Shown: in pieces, positions 24,342 through 60,689 of the stretch
Layout: every line of letters starts with the position of its first letter
Position numbering within the stretch: position 1 is the stretch's first letter
Source: Escarpia spicata
Lineage: Eukaryota > Annelida > Polychaeta > Sabellida > Siboglinidae
DNA length: 64,000 nucleotides
Assembly: GCA_963995525.1 (NCBI GenBank)
Contig: OZ023214.1
Span: 16,589,738 to 16,653,737, forward strand
Reading direction: 5' to 3'
The notes under the pieces: model-generated
Told to the model about the DNA's origin: nothing
Database searches by the model: none
Seen by the model: only the letters and a program-made list of their open reading frames with translations
Translations under genes and position numbers: made by a program

Positions 24342-24920
24342 ACAGACATTGGCTGTAATCTCTCCACACTCTAATGTTGAATTACTAATGGGAACCATTT
24401 GTGTTACTAAAGTATTTTTTGTGTCATGCCTCATCTACTTGCCATTAGCACAAATGTATGTCACACATGGCACAGAATGTACCATTGGTGTATTAGGTAA
24501 ATATATGGTCTGTGACGGTGAATGAATGAATACCTGGAACAGCTAGGTTTGGTTTTGAAAGGATTTCTGTTGTATTCAAGCTGCTTAAGTTTGTGGAGTC
24601 TATTTTTAAATGTGAATTAGATTTTGATACAATAGTGGAAGCAGCCAAGTGTCACTAGCTATGTGATGTATTTACCAAGCACCTGCATTATTATGTAGCC
24701 ACTTGTTTCCAGACAAAAACATTGTGTCTAAGCTTTGCAGCATGCAGACCAGCAACATAAATAGTGGTAAATGAATATTTAATTCATGTACATTATTGCA
24801 GGAGTTCATTTATAAAGCATCAACGATACAACGCTTCTACTTTATATCATGTTCCATTTGTTGGTTTAATGTGTACAATTACAACATGCAAATAATGTGT
24901 ATATGTATCTAAAAATTGAT

Positions 24921-24933
24921 AATAAAATTTATT
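24921..24933. terminator. Palindromic poly(A) signal usable from both strands
   Basis: AATAAAATTTATT carries AATAAA on the plus strand (24921-24926) for the MEP-1-like gene and AATAAA on the minus strand (24933-24928) for CFAP90. It lies about 1.1 kb and 0.84 kb from the respective stop codons. Confidence 0.45.
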
Positions 24934-25772
24934 ATTGCATAACAATACAAAATTGATGGAAACTCTTCACTTACTGAACATTTTCATTAGAAAAGTGTAA
25001 AAACTTCCAATGCTGATTTACAGCAATTTTAGTTTATGTACCAATTATTCTCTAAACAGTGTTTTGAAAAAATGTTTTTTACATGTTTGCTGGTATACTT
25101 CTGTTATGAAAATGACCAGTACCACTGCCAGTAAATAGAAACACGTAACTGTTATTTTTGTTAAATTTCCATACAACAAATTCAGTGACTGTCAGCCATT
25201 TTAAGTAAGGTAATCATCAGTCAGACATTTAGTCCAAGTTACTTATCTTACCATCCTAGACCAGCACAGATATGTTGATTTTACTTGAAGAACAGTGCTA
25301 TGAATACACAGGCAGATGTGAATATCTGGATAACAATTTTAAAGGTACTATATCTGTTCCATTACCCAAATCAGCCAGGGTGGTAATTATTAAGAGGCAG
25401 TTTGTCGAATTAGTGGTCTCGTATGTGGCAATGCGCCAAGCATCAAAGGGTCTTGAAATTAACCTGGCTATATTGCCAATAGAACATGTTTCGAATCTGA
25501 GTGTTCTATTTACAAAAAAAGAACATTTTGCATCAATGTTAATAAATATGAAATGGACATTTTTTTACCTTTAACGTCTGCTTGTCAGTAATGTACCTTT
25601 CAGACAACTTGACATTGCATTGATTAGAACAACTACAATGACTGTACAACAGTATACTCTTACAGTCACACACACATACATAGGTATGACAGAGTGGATA
25701 GGCTAACAGCATCACTTTAGGTGATTATGCTGTTCTACACAGCTGCCTCTTATGAGTGGGACCAGGGGCATG

Positions 25773-27860
25773 TCATATGACGGCGACTTGTTTAGTGTTT
25801 GTGCGGTAGAACTCTTCCTGTACGGCTGCTACACGTGTGTGCTTCATGTCTCGTGTTTCCAGCAGCCGACCCAGGCGGTGGCCGTAGACGGACGACGACA
25901 GCGTTGGCACCGCCTTCGATTCCTCCTACAAAACATGTTACAAGTTGGTAAAATTCATGATGCAGGATTTGCAAAGGAAGTGATATACCCTAATGACTAT
26001 ATATCCGGACAACTGTTTTGGACATCCTAAAAATCTACAATAATAATTTTCTGTACTGTACCGTTTTTAGGCATCTATTATTTTTACATATCCGGATACA
26101 TACAATATATATACCCAGTAGTGATTATGTTTTCGGACATCAAAAATAATTTTGTTTTTATACTTGTTTTCAGCCGAGAATTTAATTATTTTCAGGTGTC
26201 GAAATACATAGTCATTACGTTACCTCCATACGTCACATTATACAGAGGCCTCGCATTCTAAGAACTCCTGATGGAAGAAATGCCTGAAATCACTTTGATA
26301 TCCCCATCCTGGCCTTCCTTGTGTCAACTGGTAACTTCCATAAGTCCCCAAATGTCCTTTATTCAGAGTTGTGCCACATTTGTAACACTTATTTAAAGTA
26401 TTATTGTAACACTGAATATCTTAAATGTTTATGCTGGTATATAATTATAAGCAGAGAAACAGTTGTGGTCATATGTGAAACGTATTAGTTTGTCCAATGA
26501 TTTATATGTATGTAAATGAGCAAGTATGTCCATACCAAATTAGTGTGAAATAAAGTTGGATTTTGACTGGGCACTATACACGTGTAGTCGTGTATAATGT
26601 TTAATCGACTTTCTCAATTACAAAAATACAGTACTGGCACTTTGTTAAAAATACACATGCTAATTATGTCTAGGTTTTCATTGGTGTCAATTTTAACTAA
26701 CCTCTGTAATGACTTTAAGTCCCCGTGATTTTGCGTGTTCCCGGTCACACCTGTGAAGCTTGTTATTGAAGCCATAATCATGTTTGTAGAGTCGGTCGTA
26801 CGTTTTGTCGGTATACCTCTCCTAAAACAAATGCGACAGACAAACACAAATTAGCTTCTAAAAAGTATGTTGTCATGACTAATTAGCAGTGATGTTAGTT
26901 CCGTTAATAGTCACCTTGCTATTCAGGTCACTGTCTTTGAATGTTGACTGCCTAGTTGTTTCCAGCACTCGGCAATGTTCTATTAACTGACTAGTCTGTA
27001 TATATTGTGGTTACAATGTTATGTCATGATCTTATGAGGTCTCATTCAACTAGCCAGCCTTTTTCAGAACATTATCGCCAAGCCAAACTCAATCAAGTTG
27101 ACTCGAGCCTTGAGGGGGTGTGCAATGTTCAGCACTGACACTGTTACTGGGCCTGGCCACTGCTGTCTGCACTGCAGAAAACGTCAAAATTTAAATGTTG
27201 ACGTTTTCTGGGGATACAATTGGAGATCTCAAAGGAGTGCAGTTTGTTGGGACACTCGAAAAATACAACCCACCCCCAATCAACCGGACTACACGCCTGC
27301 GTTAAACTTTCATCCCATTGGCCATTCCCAGGCATATTTATATTACGAAAATATTGTGTCCTAGATTTAGCGCACTTTTGAAGCCCAAATAGTGACCTGG
27401 TTTGCGCTAGTCTGCACCGCTGCGGTCATGCGTTACCGCGTTCATAAAATGTTGATGCAAACCGGGGCGTCATTTAATTTAATGCCTCAAAATGCGTTAA
27501 CACGCAATATTCTTAAACGTAAATATGCCTGGGATAATGTTGAATAATGGAACTAACGCACTGAGGTATCAAAGTTAGGCAAAACTCAAGTTATAACAGC
27601 GAAATCGAGGTGGGTCTGGATTCTAACGTTCATAGGATACACAATGTAACTTCTTCGTAAGCTCGTAACCAATGACAATGTAAACAAACCATTCGCCACT
27701 GGCTTACCTGTCGATCAACGTTGAAATAAGTCTTTGCTTTGGGAGCGGTTCTCCTGGGAGGAATAAAAGAATATGCCGACAGTTCGCATGGTCTCCCTTT
27801 CATCTCATAAACGGTATTTTCATCGAGTTCAACGACAAGAGTGTCCTTAAATTGCGCCAT
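25773..27860 (-). CDS. CFAP90: CFAP90 (C5orf49) homologue, three exons, 141 aa
   Basis: Exons: 27860-27708 (153 nt), 26821-26702 (120 nt), 25925-25773 (153 nt including TGA). All introns are GT-AG and phase 0. The protein starts MAQFKDTLVVELDEN. Exon 1 holds the family motif SAYSFIPPRR followed by a YF.VDRQ segment; exon 2 has YDRLYKHDYGFNNKLHR and DREHAKSRGL (human: YDQKLHRDDREHAKSLGL); exon 3 has LSSSVYGHRL and ends ..QEEFYRTNTKQVAVI. Human CFAP90 is about 147 aa. In the family it is a ciliary/flagellar axonemal microtubule inner protein. The gene is head-to-head with RSPRY1 and convergent with the MEP-1-like gene. No damage seen. Confidence 0.92.
26945..27165 (-). repeat. Inverted copy of the SINE-like repeat at 12600-13261
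   Basis: The reverse complement aligns along about 200 bp with 13084-13250, sharing CTTGGCGATAATGTTCTGAA and the phrase ending GAGTGCTGGAAACAACTAG. Here it lacks the MITE that splits the other copy. It lies in CFAP90 intron 1. Confidence 0.75.
27177..27208. repeat. Perfect 11-bp hairpin
   Basis: Arms GAAAACGTCAA and TTGACGTTTTC around a 10-nt AT loop, adjacent to the SINE-like repeat. Possibly the centre of a palindromic element. Confidence 0.7.
27305..27570. mobile_element. MITE with long terminal inverted repeats (GATACCTCAGTG type)
   Basis: The left end reads CCCAGGCATATTTATATTAC and the right end, reverse-complemented, reads GATACCTCAGTGCGTTAGTT then ATCCCAGGCATATTTACG. The interior has CACTTTTGAAGCCCAAATAG and AAACCGGGGCG, shared with copies at 12.5-13.4 kb and 18.8 kb. 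It lies in CFAP90 intron 1. Confidence 0.65.
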
Positions 27861-27923
27861 GGTTTTTGGTCCAAGCACCTGTCCACTGATATATTGAGGC
27901 GGCACCTGGCGAATACCAGTCAA

Positions 27924-30120
27924 ACTGCGATTTCAATAAGATTCCACGTATAACCAACTTGCTCCAATTGCAACTTACACGAAAATGCAAGTAAAAGAGG
28001 TATACCTTTCCACATAACAATGTAAGCTCGTATATACTTCTTCTATATATGTGCATACTCTCACTCTGGAGCATTGTTGCACTGTTAGAGTCACAATATA
28101 TACAGTCCCGATGACCGCTAAAAACACTACACTTTCCCACAGACATACCTTTTCACTCTCAACTTCATTGGGAAATATTCAGACACGATGTAATTACGTT
28201 TAAGCTGTCGTGAAAATAAAATAAATTCTGAACAACGGATCGAATACAACTCGTGCGTTGTTAATACTGATACTTAAATGGTTTTGTGTTTGACCAAAAC
28301 ATACGACACATCCGAAAATGGTGCATCCAAAATTGGCACGTACATAAAAGGCTACATAATAAAATAGTACAAATTAACGTATTTCGTGGTTTATATGTGT
28401 AAATCAATATAAAAACGTTGTAAATATTGATTTCCGTTTTCATCAATTTAGTAAATTAAACTCACTTTGTGGGATACATTTCAATTCCAACTCGATCATT
28501 GTGATTTTCTTGCATGTTATGTAACTGTTGTGGTTTCCTTTCGCAGGGCATGTCAATTCCATTTTTAATGTATGTCTGCACATACTGTCTTAGTGCTTAG
28601 ACATCAACGAACCAGACTTGCGATGGGCTAAATCAATTGAAAGGAAGTTTTTTTCACATAACTCATTTGAGTATTTTCATTCTCCCATTCAATCTGAGTT
28701 GGTTTGGGGATAAGTTTATTTTTTACCGCAAACGTTTCGCGAAATGTTAAGTCGTCAAAGAATATTATGCATCATGCGCAATATTTGTATGTCAATTAAA
28801 CATTTTTTACTTGCTCAAAGTTGTTGTTTCGTCGAAATAATTACAAAATGGTAATTTTATATCCCACTTTTATTTGTTTTCGTACGTTCTCGCAAAATCT
28901 CGCCGACTATTCAAAATGGAGGAAAAGGTTTGGAAATATTTGTTTTGGATTTGTTTCACGTTATTATGGGTTATATAATATGATTTGGTAAACCTTCTGT
29001 CAGCAGCACTAATGAGAAAACAGTGTCGATTTCTCAGAATTAAAAATATGATGTTTACCTTTTGCAAGGTTATTGTTTTTACTCTGCGTATATTTAAAAA
29101 CGTTTCGTTAGTCTCCGTGTCCAGACCAGAGACAGAGTCAGACCAGTCTCCGCAGCGCATATAATTTGTTAAATTCAGCAACAAGCACATAACAAGCTGA
29201 ATGAAATAATGTATTACATAAACACTTCTACGTAAATACAAACAAATCCTTATTCGTGTTTTCTCTTTTGTAACTGTCCACCGGTGACGCGCGCGGTGTC
29301 GGCTCGGCGGCACTCCTTTGATCAATTCAGTGGCGGATGTAGGATTTGACCAACTCATAAGGGGGACCCAGTTATCCATTTAATGATTGTTTAGAAGTGT
29401 ATTTACTAATCAGACCCAGCTTAGTCGTAGTCATTGTGTCCCTGTGGTTGATAACTTGATTTGATTACTGGGGCTGCGTTTTTAGACCTCCATCTGCACC
29501 CTGCTGGAGTATAACTTAAACATTCAACTGCTCCTCCCAAGACTCGCTAGAATTTTGCATCTGCACTCCTGTTCCCATTGACAGCAAAACAGGGGGGCAT
29601 GCACCAGTACATGCTCCCCTGCCTGTGCAAAATACCTAGAGGCTTGTTGATGTACAACGGGGAGTAGACATACACTCCATGCACACCCACACCTGCCGTT
29701 AATTAGCACCACTGAAATAAGCTTGGCAAAAACTGTACATGCAGCATTCTTGTAATTATATGCTGGACACTAATGTTCATCTAACTGCAAAAAATGCAAA
29801 GCTATAAAATAGACTTTTCATATTTGAAGTAAAGATTGCCTGATAATATTCTGATTCATTGTTCATTTTCTGACATAACCGTCATACTGAACCATTCACA
29901 ATCAAATCTCTGGTAAAAAAAATTATAATTGTTAAATATTGCATATTTTTTGCATAGCAATATAACTGTACTAGCGAGGAATATATTATAGATCATACTC
30001 TTGGTTTGCCATCAACAGTAATGGCAAGGAATACCCAGCATAGTTGTAATATGCCACTCTCTCAGTGTACCAGTTGCAATGTATAATGGTGCTTGATTTC
30101 AAAATATTGCTTCTTTGCAG
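27924..30120. other. Divergent intergenic region, CFAP90 / RSPRY1
   Basis: Must hold both promoters. Around 28880-28935 there is TCTCGCAAAATCTCGCC followed by CAAAATGGAGG (YY1-like) and a donor-like GGAAAAG|GTTTGG, a candidate RSPRY1 non-coding first exon. A CpG-rich patch lies at 29280-29310. An acceptor TTCTTTGCAG ends at 30120, upstream of the RSPRY1 start codon. Confidence 0.4.
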
Positions 30121-30296
30121 ATGAAAGATATGACCTGACGTGATACAGAGTCAACAAATGGAATCACTGGTCGTAGACACTGCAAGAAATCTGAGAGTTT
30201 GTACACATACACAGACATACCTGTGAGCGCCGTATGTCAACAACAGTAACCCTCCAACAGCCGCACGGCCCCCATGTGTAGTGCCATGCTGGGGGC

Positions 30297-53821
<23,525 letters not shown>

Positions 53822-56800
53822 CATCGGATGCCCCTAACAACACTACGCATGGTCAAGCTGCTGCAGCCTGTGGCAGTGGACACTGGTCAAACACATACGT
53901 ATGCATTGTATCCGTGCAGGTATTCAGTGAAAGCTCCCCGAAGTTCAAAAAAATTGGAACCATTTAAAATGCAGTGTCTGTCGTTTTCTATCGTCATTGT
54001 CTATGTCGTTCTCAGACGTGGGGCTATTTTTATACGTTTGCTATCTACCTCACTCTGACTGCGATTATTCTGTGTCTGCTGCTGCATCAGTGCTTCAGTT
54101 TGTGTCATTTCTTTTGGTATCCCTGTGAATTTAGGTAAAAACTATTCATTTACGTGTTTTTTTGTGACTAAGTTCAGCGGTGTACAAATATTGGTCTGCA
54201 AATGTGTTTTCCCAATCTGGTTTATTAAGGGGGATCTCATAAGTTTACAAAGTTAAAAAAAAATTTCATATTGTTTCAACCCATATTCGTCCCCCCCCCC
54301 CAGTCACCGAGATAAAACAGATCAATGCGGTAGCACATTAGAGACGGCTGTGACTTGTAGGCTATGTTTTGTTTGTTTCCCCGGTCTCTAATGGTGTGTT
54401 AGGGGTCATTATTTGACCACTGGTAGGTCAGGATCAGCCAGAACAGAATAGGAAAATTTGATAGGTTCTCCATCTGTATGGAATCTCTGGAGTGGAGAGC
54501 TTTGCTCGTGAGGCAGTTCATCCATAGTCTCATAAGATGCTTTTACCCGTATCTGTAACTACCAGGTAGGAAGAGGGGTAACATTACGATTCTAGCTTTT
54601 TTGGTCTACTTCTCCCTCCTTTGCCTGTGCTACCCAAAGAGGGGCAAACATAATTAATTCCTAATGCCATACTAAAATTATTTCAAAAGAATCTTTTACA
54701 AAAGCATGTATTCTGGAACAAATCCCACAAGAAATCACTTGTTAGCTTTGCAGGTGTTGACTTTTGCTTTGGAAGAAATGTAAAAAAAATACTGTTCTAT
54801 GGTTGTCCGTGACACTCCTTAGACCTTCACCTCTAACATCACACTATTTGTAGCACCATTTTGAGGTTATCCTGCTACGTTTGTGTGCACTTACAGTGTG
54901 TATTCTGCAGATCATTGCAGAAATCTTGTTTTGCCAGATTTTTCTCTGTATCATAGGGCTTCCTGTGTTTACGCAGTTCTACCAATACTGGCTGTGATTG
55001 GATATATTTGTACATAAGGGACTGTCGCGTCGTATCACACTGTTAAATATTACATGTACATAATCTATACATATGACGTGTATTGTATTTATCGATGTAT
55101 ATACACACAATGACATTGTGTTATAGGTGGGAATCTGCATTTGACTACCGACTTGGGGTCTAACTATTAATGAATTGCCACTAAATTGTGCATGATTAAA
55201 AATATGGCATGATTTGAAAACACAGGAAATGTGGTTAAAAACAGTGTTGTTCAGCAAAGTGGTTGCTTTCTACGGAAAACATTGCCAACCGTCCTGTCAA
55301 TGGACAGAATGCACTAAACAAAATGGCTACAGCTGTTGTTTATGACAAGAAATGTATTTGACAAATAATTTGTAAGACCAAAATAAATTATTTTAAAGTT
55401 AGAGCAATAATGTGAGATTAAATTAAAACACTGATGTGTTGTATTGTCTTTCTTTCTGGGAGTGTAGCCAAAAACTTGATCATGTCTAACGTTAGTAAAA
55501 TGGTTCAAATTACTATCCAACGATGAACTACTGCATGGAATATGTGTAAATAGACCAGTCTACTTGTGTAGCGGCAAATTAACTTGTGTGGCAGATGTAT
55601 CTAATTATTTATACAAAGCACTGTTGCTATAAAACGATGCCACTGCTGTAACCTTGAGAGTAATTCGTTGGAGATTGTTCTTATCCGCTACAAATTGGCG
55701 TTATTCTGTCCATGTTACGTTGTTGCAGTTTGTTGGTCAGCTTCATTTTGGTGTCATTTTGGGTTGCATCAGACAAGACTAGGGTTCTCACAAGGGTCTG
55801 ACACTTTGGTGTATGAATTTATAGGTTTGACAACCCGCAAACAGGCATTAAGAAAAAACCCTATGAGTTGTACCAGATCATGAGTATTTGTTCATATCCA
55901 ACATTTGTATCCAATGATGCCCAAGAACAGCGCAGCCTCATTACCCGGTGATAGGTACCATTTTATCTCACGGGTGGGATTTTACAAATCGTTGCTTTTA
56001 TCACCACCATTTTATCGATGTCTGTAATTTTAAGCACTGCTGTTGAATGTCATTGGGGTAAATTTATTGGAGTTTGTTTGGGACTCTCATCAGGTGATCT
56101 ATGTTTGTTTTGTCTGTACCTCAAACTGTCCGACTGTTTGTGAGGTATACTTCATTTGGTCCCCTGGTTCCATGCCACAGTGTACACTGTGAACGGAGCA
56201 GATTTCTTTATTATACACCATGTAATAAACCAAGGCTGTCTGTTCCCTTATCCTGATTCGGCCAATGGTGGTAATAATTAGCAGGAACTTCACCGAGTCA
56301 GTATTTCATCCAATTTTTAGTCGGGAGTGTTGAAACCGTCCACTTCAGTTGTAATTGCAATTAGTGTCACCTGCTTCTACAATAATTGCCAGTCGCAGCG
56401 ATTGCAAAATTAAAATTTTGAGCAATTTTTCGGATCAAATGCAATTTGGCGGACAGCATGCTTTCAGCATATATATTTTAATGTTAATAATATTATTTAA
56501 AAATGGGGGACAGACAGGCTCGGTTTATGCAGTGAAATTAATAATAAACCAAGCAAACTTTAAATAATATTTCATTGAATAAGAGAAGTAACATCGATCG
56601 TGCTGGTTGCATTTCAAAAGATCTACAAATTTGCTATATCTTAAATGAGTATCACCATAACAAAAGTATGGTTGTATGATTTAAGACGGGTTGAGCTGGT
56701 TTGGTCGCATGAAAACAGAAATTCAAGATTTTAGAGATAATATCTGTCTCTGAGTTTTAATTATCATCCCTGCACATTCTACCGAGAAGAGAAACCCTGA

Positions 56801-58768
56801 CATTTGCTGTAGACCAACTGGGGTATAGCTGTTGGCTGTAGACATTTTGGGGTAGAACTGCTGCCGGGTTTGTTTGCCATATTTGGAGTTGTTCAGTTTA
56901 TAAACATAATTATGGAGTAGAAATGACCTGCTGAAGTTTATGCCAGACAATGCTTTCTGCTATGGTTTTTATTGGTGCTAATGTAAAATCGCAGCTTATT
57001 TGCTACATAACACATATTCTGTCTGCCAGTTTGGCTTAGGTCTTCTTTAATTTACTGGATGTTTTTTTAAACTTATTGCAATACATTTGCTTAGGCAATG
57101 CACCAAACTGGGTTTGCCAAAACAAGTAACAGCAACTGGTGTTTAGCAATGAAACTGGAAGTGTAATCGTATTCAGACAGAAGGTTAGATGTTGGAAGTC
57201 AGAAAACGACTCGAATGAATTATGGGCAGTTAAGATGTCACCGCTTTTGTATTCTCGATTAACATGATGTGTCAATTTGTGAAGTGTTTTGTTTACATAA
57301 CATTACAGTTGTGTGTATATGTATATATGCTGTACAGTTTTCATCGACGTAATGAATATAATAAATATGCTACTGACTGATGACGAATATAAAACTATGT
57401 GATTTTTGTATCTGTTGAAACTGAATTTGTACAGACGATGCTCCAAAATAAAATATATATATGGCTGTCTTTTGATTTCTCATGTAAGATCACTACCAGA
57501 CCTAGCCATTTAGACAAAACACATTGGAATACATGTAAAGCTCTCATGACTTAAATCTTAGCTATTTGTGTTATTTTAAATAAATGTGTAACAAGTATAT
57601 GTAATATATATTATATACATACCTAATGACTCGTGCACAGACAAATTTTATCACATTTTTCCACATTTGGCAGACTGCTATTTGAAGCAGAAAATTAACT
57701 AGATACAAATATCTATGTAAGAATCATGCCACACACACACATACATAAGTGCGTGCACACAGATGCATGCACACATACAAATATATAATATCATCTCTTT
57801 ATTATCCTGTCTTTGACTATTAACACACGAATGAACAAAATTTACTACAGTATTCAACAAAAACCCATTGCTTTGAATATCGGTCAATGTTTTTATTACT
57901 GAACAGTACATAGCATCAGTTGTTCTCATAATAATGCTGTAAATGTGTAGTCCGAACGCTCAGTTGCCCTGGTAATCAGTGTTTACTGTCATGCAAAATA
58001 ACTGTTTAGCAACACATATATACACGTATAATTGTATAGATATACGTAATACTTGCATATGAATATATCAAACAACTACTTAAATAATGTTTTGGATACT
58101 ACTAAAACAAGGCAAAACAGTAAAAATCACTTGCAGAATAATATACAGTATAAGCATACAAAAGATTCAGATATAATATCTCTTGTTTATGTACAAGTAT
58201 GACATCTACAATCTGCTGGTGATCACAGTACGTACATTATTGCACAATTCAATCATTTTTAACACACAAAACCTGGATGAGACCTGCTGTATACAGTCAC
58301 AACAGATCATGTTTTGTTTACAATGCAACACATTGTGTTTAATATGCCACAAGGTTATTTAGTACCAGTATTGTCATTTCACACTCGTACCGGGCCTAAC
58401 AAATACAGTATTAATCAGGACTTATTGATTGCAACGACAATCAATGAAGCCACTAGAATCATAATGCTTGGTTCTATGATATGCATTATTTAATATAATA
58501 TCTGCCCGTAGTTTTCCTTGCGTGTACGTTAGTTATTACCACATTTTTCGGCATAGCAAATGCTCAGAAAGTAATTTCTGGTCTGATGCCATGAATGTAA
58601 ATCTAAACAAGATAATTGTTCAACAAATTGCATAAATCCTGGGCAACCAGGTAATTCACAACGATAAAACACTTTTATAAATACTGCGAATGGTGATTAT
58701 TGCATAAAAGGGAACACTGTGGAGCAAACTATGACCTACTTAATGTGTGTTACCGTAGAAACGAATGC
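53822..58768. other. RSPRY1 3' region and intergenic sequence to CIMIP1
   Basis: No exon recognised on either strand. AATAAA occurs at about 55382 and at 57447-57452; either could end RSPRY1 mRNA. A C12 homopolymer lies near 54292. Otherwise AT-rich. Confidence 0.45.
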
Positions 58769-59512
58769 TCAAATGGCCTCTGCGGGCCAATTGAGTTGTT
58801 TGATGAGCCCGCCTTTAGGTTTTGCATATCCACCGTATCGTTCTAGTTTCAGCTTTGCGTCAGTTGACCGCCAACCCACCAGGGCGGCCGTTGTCTTGGG
58901 AACAGGCTTGGTGGACGGGTAGACGGTGATGTATTTCTCCAGTGGTGTCACAGGTTGCACTTGCATGTTCTTTGGCAGCACAATCGGTACTCGCACTGTT
59001 CTAGGGCACTCGTCTTTCACCAGCTGTATACAGAAATATGAAGCGGCTTTATACTTTTATAGTTTGGATAGATGGATGGACGGATGGACATAACTAAATT
59101 ATAATGCTATGCTCACACTAAGGGTTCATATCACTGTTGTTTTAAAAAGTAGCAACACCGGTACATTTTTCATAGTTAAATGTAGTCCTAACTTCCACAT
59201 AATTTTGTTTTCTTTCTGTAATACTGCCAAGTTTAAATGCAACTTTGATTTCAAATATTAAACTCCAACATGTCTTTTTTACAAAGCATTGGCATCAAGA
59301 ATAACATAACCTATATATAGCATAAGAATGTATATTTTGATGGGTTAACATGTTGTAGACTTCTTTTATCACTGAACAGTCCAAACAGTTAATCAAAAGC
59401 CCTCTACAGACATATTCAATTTCTACTTACCTCTTCATATTTTGTTGACATGAAAGCCCAATTATGAGGGTATTTTCTGGCTGCAACGATTTCTTGCTTT
59501 ACGTGGTCCTTC
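58769..59512 (-). CDS. CIMIP1: CIMIP1 (C20orf85) homologue, last two exons
   Basis: Exons: 59512-59431 (82 nt) and 59023-58769 (255 nt including TGA), GT-AG, phase 0 between them; the upstream junction is phase 2. The middle exon reads KDHVKQEIVAARKYPHNWAF followed by MSTKYEE, matching human KYRLKAESEARQNWPQNWGF. The last exon has LVKDECPRTVRVP, VQPVTPLEKYITVYPS and TTAALVGWRS (human RPVTPVEKYIKVFPS, GFIGWRS). In the family it is a ciliary microtubule inner protein of motile-cilia doublets. The C-terminus is YAKPKGGLIKQLNWPAEAI. The first exon, which should end in ..W and a phase-2 donor, was not found upstream, so the entry is 5'-incomplete. Confidence 0.9.
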
Positions 59513-59879
59513 CTGGTCAAGAAAACCAATTATACAAATCTGATATGTGTTTACACAAACTGCATTGAAGCTTTAACAAACTATTAATACATGTTGCAGC
59601 AGTTGTATTTTTTTATTTTGATTCTTATAAGTATCTAATATGGCCATTAAATATAAATTATAGTCATGTTACAATACATGTAAAACTAATCACATACTGC
59701 TTATTGATCGATTCTCAAGAAACACAGAAAGATTTTGTGTGTTTGGAAATAACCTCCAATACATCTAGTGAAGTAAGGGTGGTTACCACCAACAAAGTGC
59801 AGTGTGCGACGGTGAATACATACAATATTAGATGATGAATCAGTATATTTTGACATGGACATTTTATTCATATTTCTTC

Positions 59880-60650
59880 TTCTTCCCTTTGATCCCTTGC
59901 AGGATGGGGGCAACAGACCATTCTGTTTGTTCTACCTTCTCGTTGTGTCATCTCCACCTCTGCTATTATCTCCTGCATTCTCAGCTGCTCACATCTTCAC
60001 TTTCAATGTCTCTCTTGACACTGCTGCACTGTTTTAATTTCAGGCTGTCTCTTCTACCACCATTTTTCTGTTTTCCATGCTCTATTTGTAAATCTCTTCT
60101 CATTCATTCTCTCTACATGTCCTTGCCATCTCAGTCCACTCCCAACTTCCTGCAAGCATTTCTTCATGCCAATCTCTTCTCTTAACCCCCCTCCCCCTCT
60201 GCAGACCACGGAAAAAATCAGTTCTGTTTTTACACTTTAACATTTGTTTGCATTGAAGCTCATTCTCCAGTATTTGGCCAACTTCTCAAGTTGCTTCAGG
60301 TCACTTTTGAGAGCAAGGTGATAACTGAATGACTTGATCACTCGGCATTGTCAAACTTGTGACTTGACAGAGACTTGTGGTTCATCCATGCAGCACAGGA
60401 AGAACACTGGCCCTAGTGCCTTCTGGGACACTAGTCAATGTCTCAAGAGGAACTACATGCAAAGATTAACCATCCAACACTACTATCATTGAATATCTAA
60501 TCGGTAAGTTTTCCAGCCATTTGAGTGTGGTTCCTGCATGGAAGGTTTGTGGAGAAGTGTCTATTAATTAGTATCAAAAGCCTTGCGTGATGTCCAGTAT
60601 TGTCACACATATCGGTACTAATTATTTGGGCTCATCCATGCAGATGGTCA
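59880..60650 (-). mobile_element. Degenerate LINE fragment (RT core to C-terminus)
   Basis: Read on the minus strand: a decayed LDIT(K)AFD-type block near 60600, PEGTRASVLPVLHG (from a PQGSVLGPLLF-type motif) near 60400, MSFNANKC near 60250, and GSGLRWQGHVERM with GGRRDSLKLKQC near 60130-60020. Many stops. A different LINE from the one at 60690-63450. Confidence 0.65.
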
Positions 60651-60689
60651 TGAATTGTGATCAGAGCTAATTATCAGGTACATAGATCC

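Larger units (their letters stand above)
23810..25772. other. Shared 3' region between the convergent MEP-1-like gene and CFAP90
   Basis: No further exon recognised. It contains the pogo-type MITE at 24169-24341 and a palindromic double poly(A) signal at 24921-24933. Confidence 0.5.

Noticed and set aside
25272..25574. 100-codon plus-strand frame between the MEP-1-like gene and CFAP90
   Set aside because: No motif or partner exon. It lies in the shared 3' region and is plausible by chance.
27861..27923. N-terminal extension of CFAP90 exon 1
   Set aside because: It starts from TTG; the ATG at 27860 gives the family's usual length.
59701..59913. Minus-strand frame (LHFVGGNHPYF) as CIMIP1 exon 1
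   Set aside because: Only a weak resemblance to the NLVGQDEIW start, and no donor in the required phase 2.
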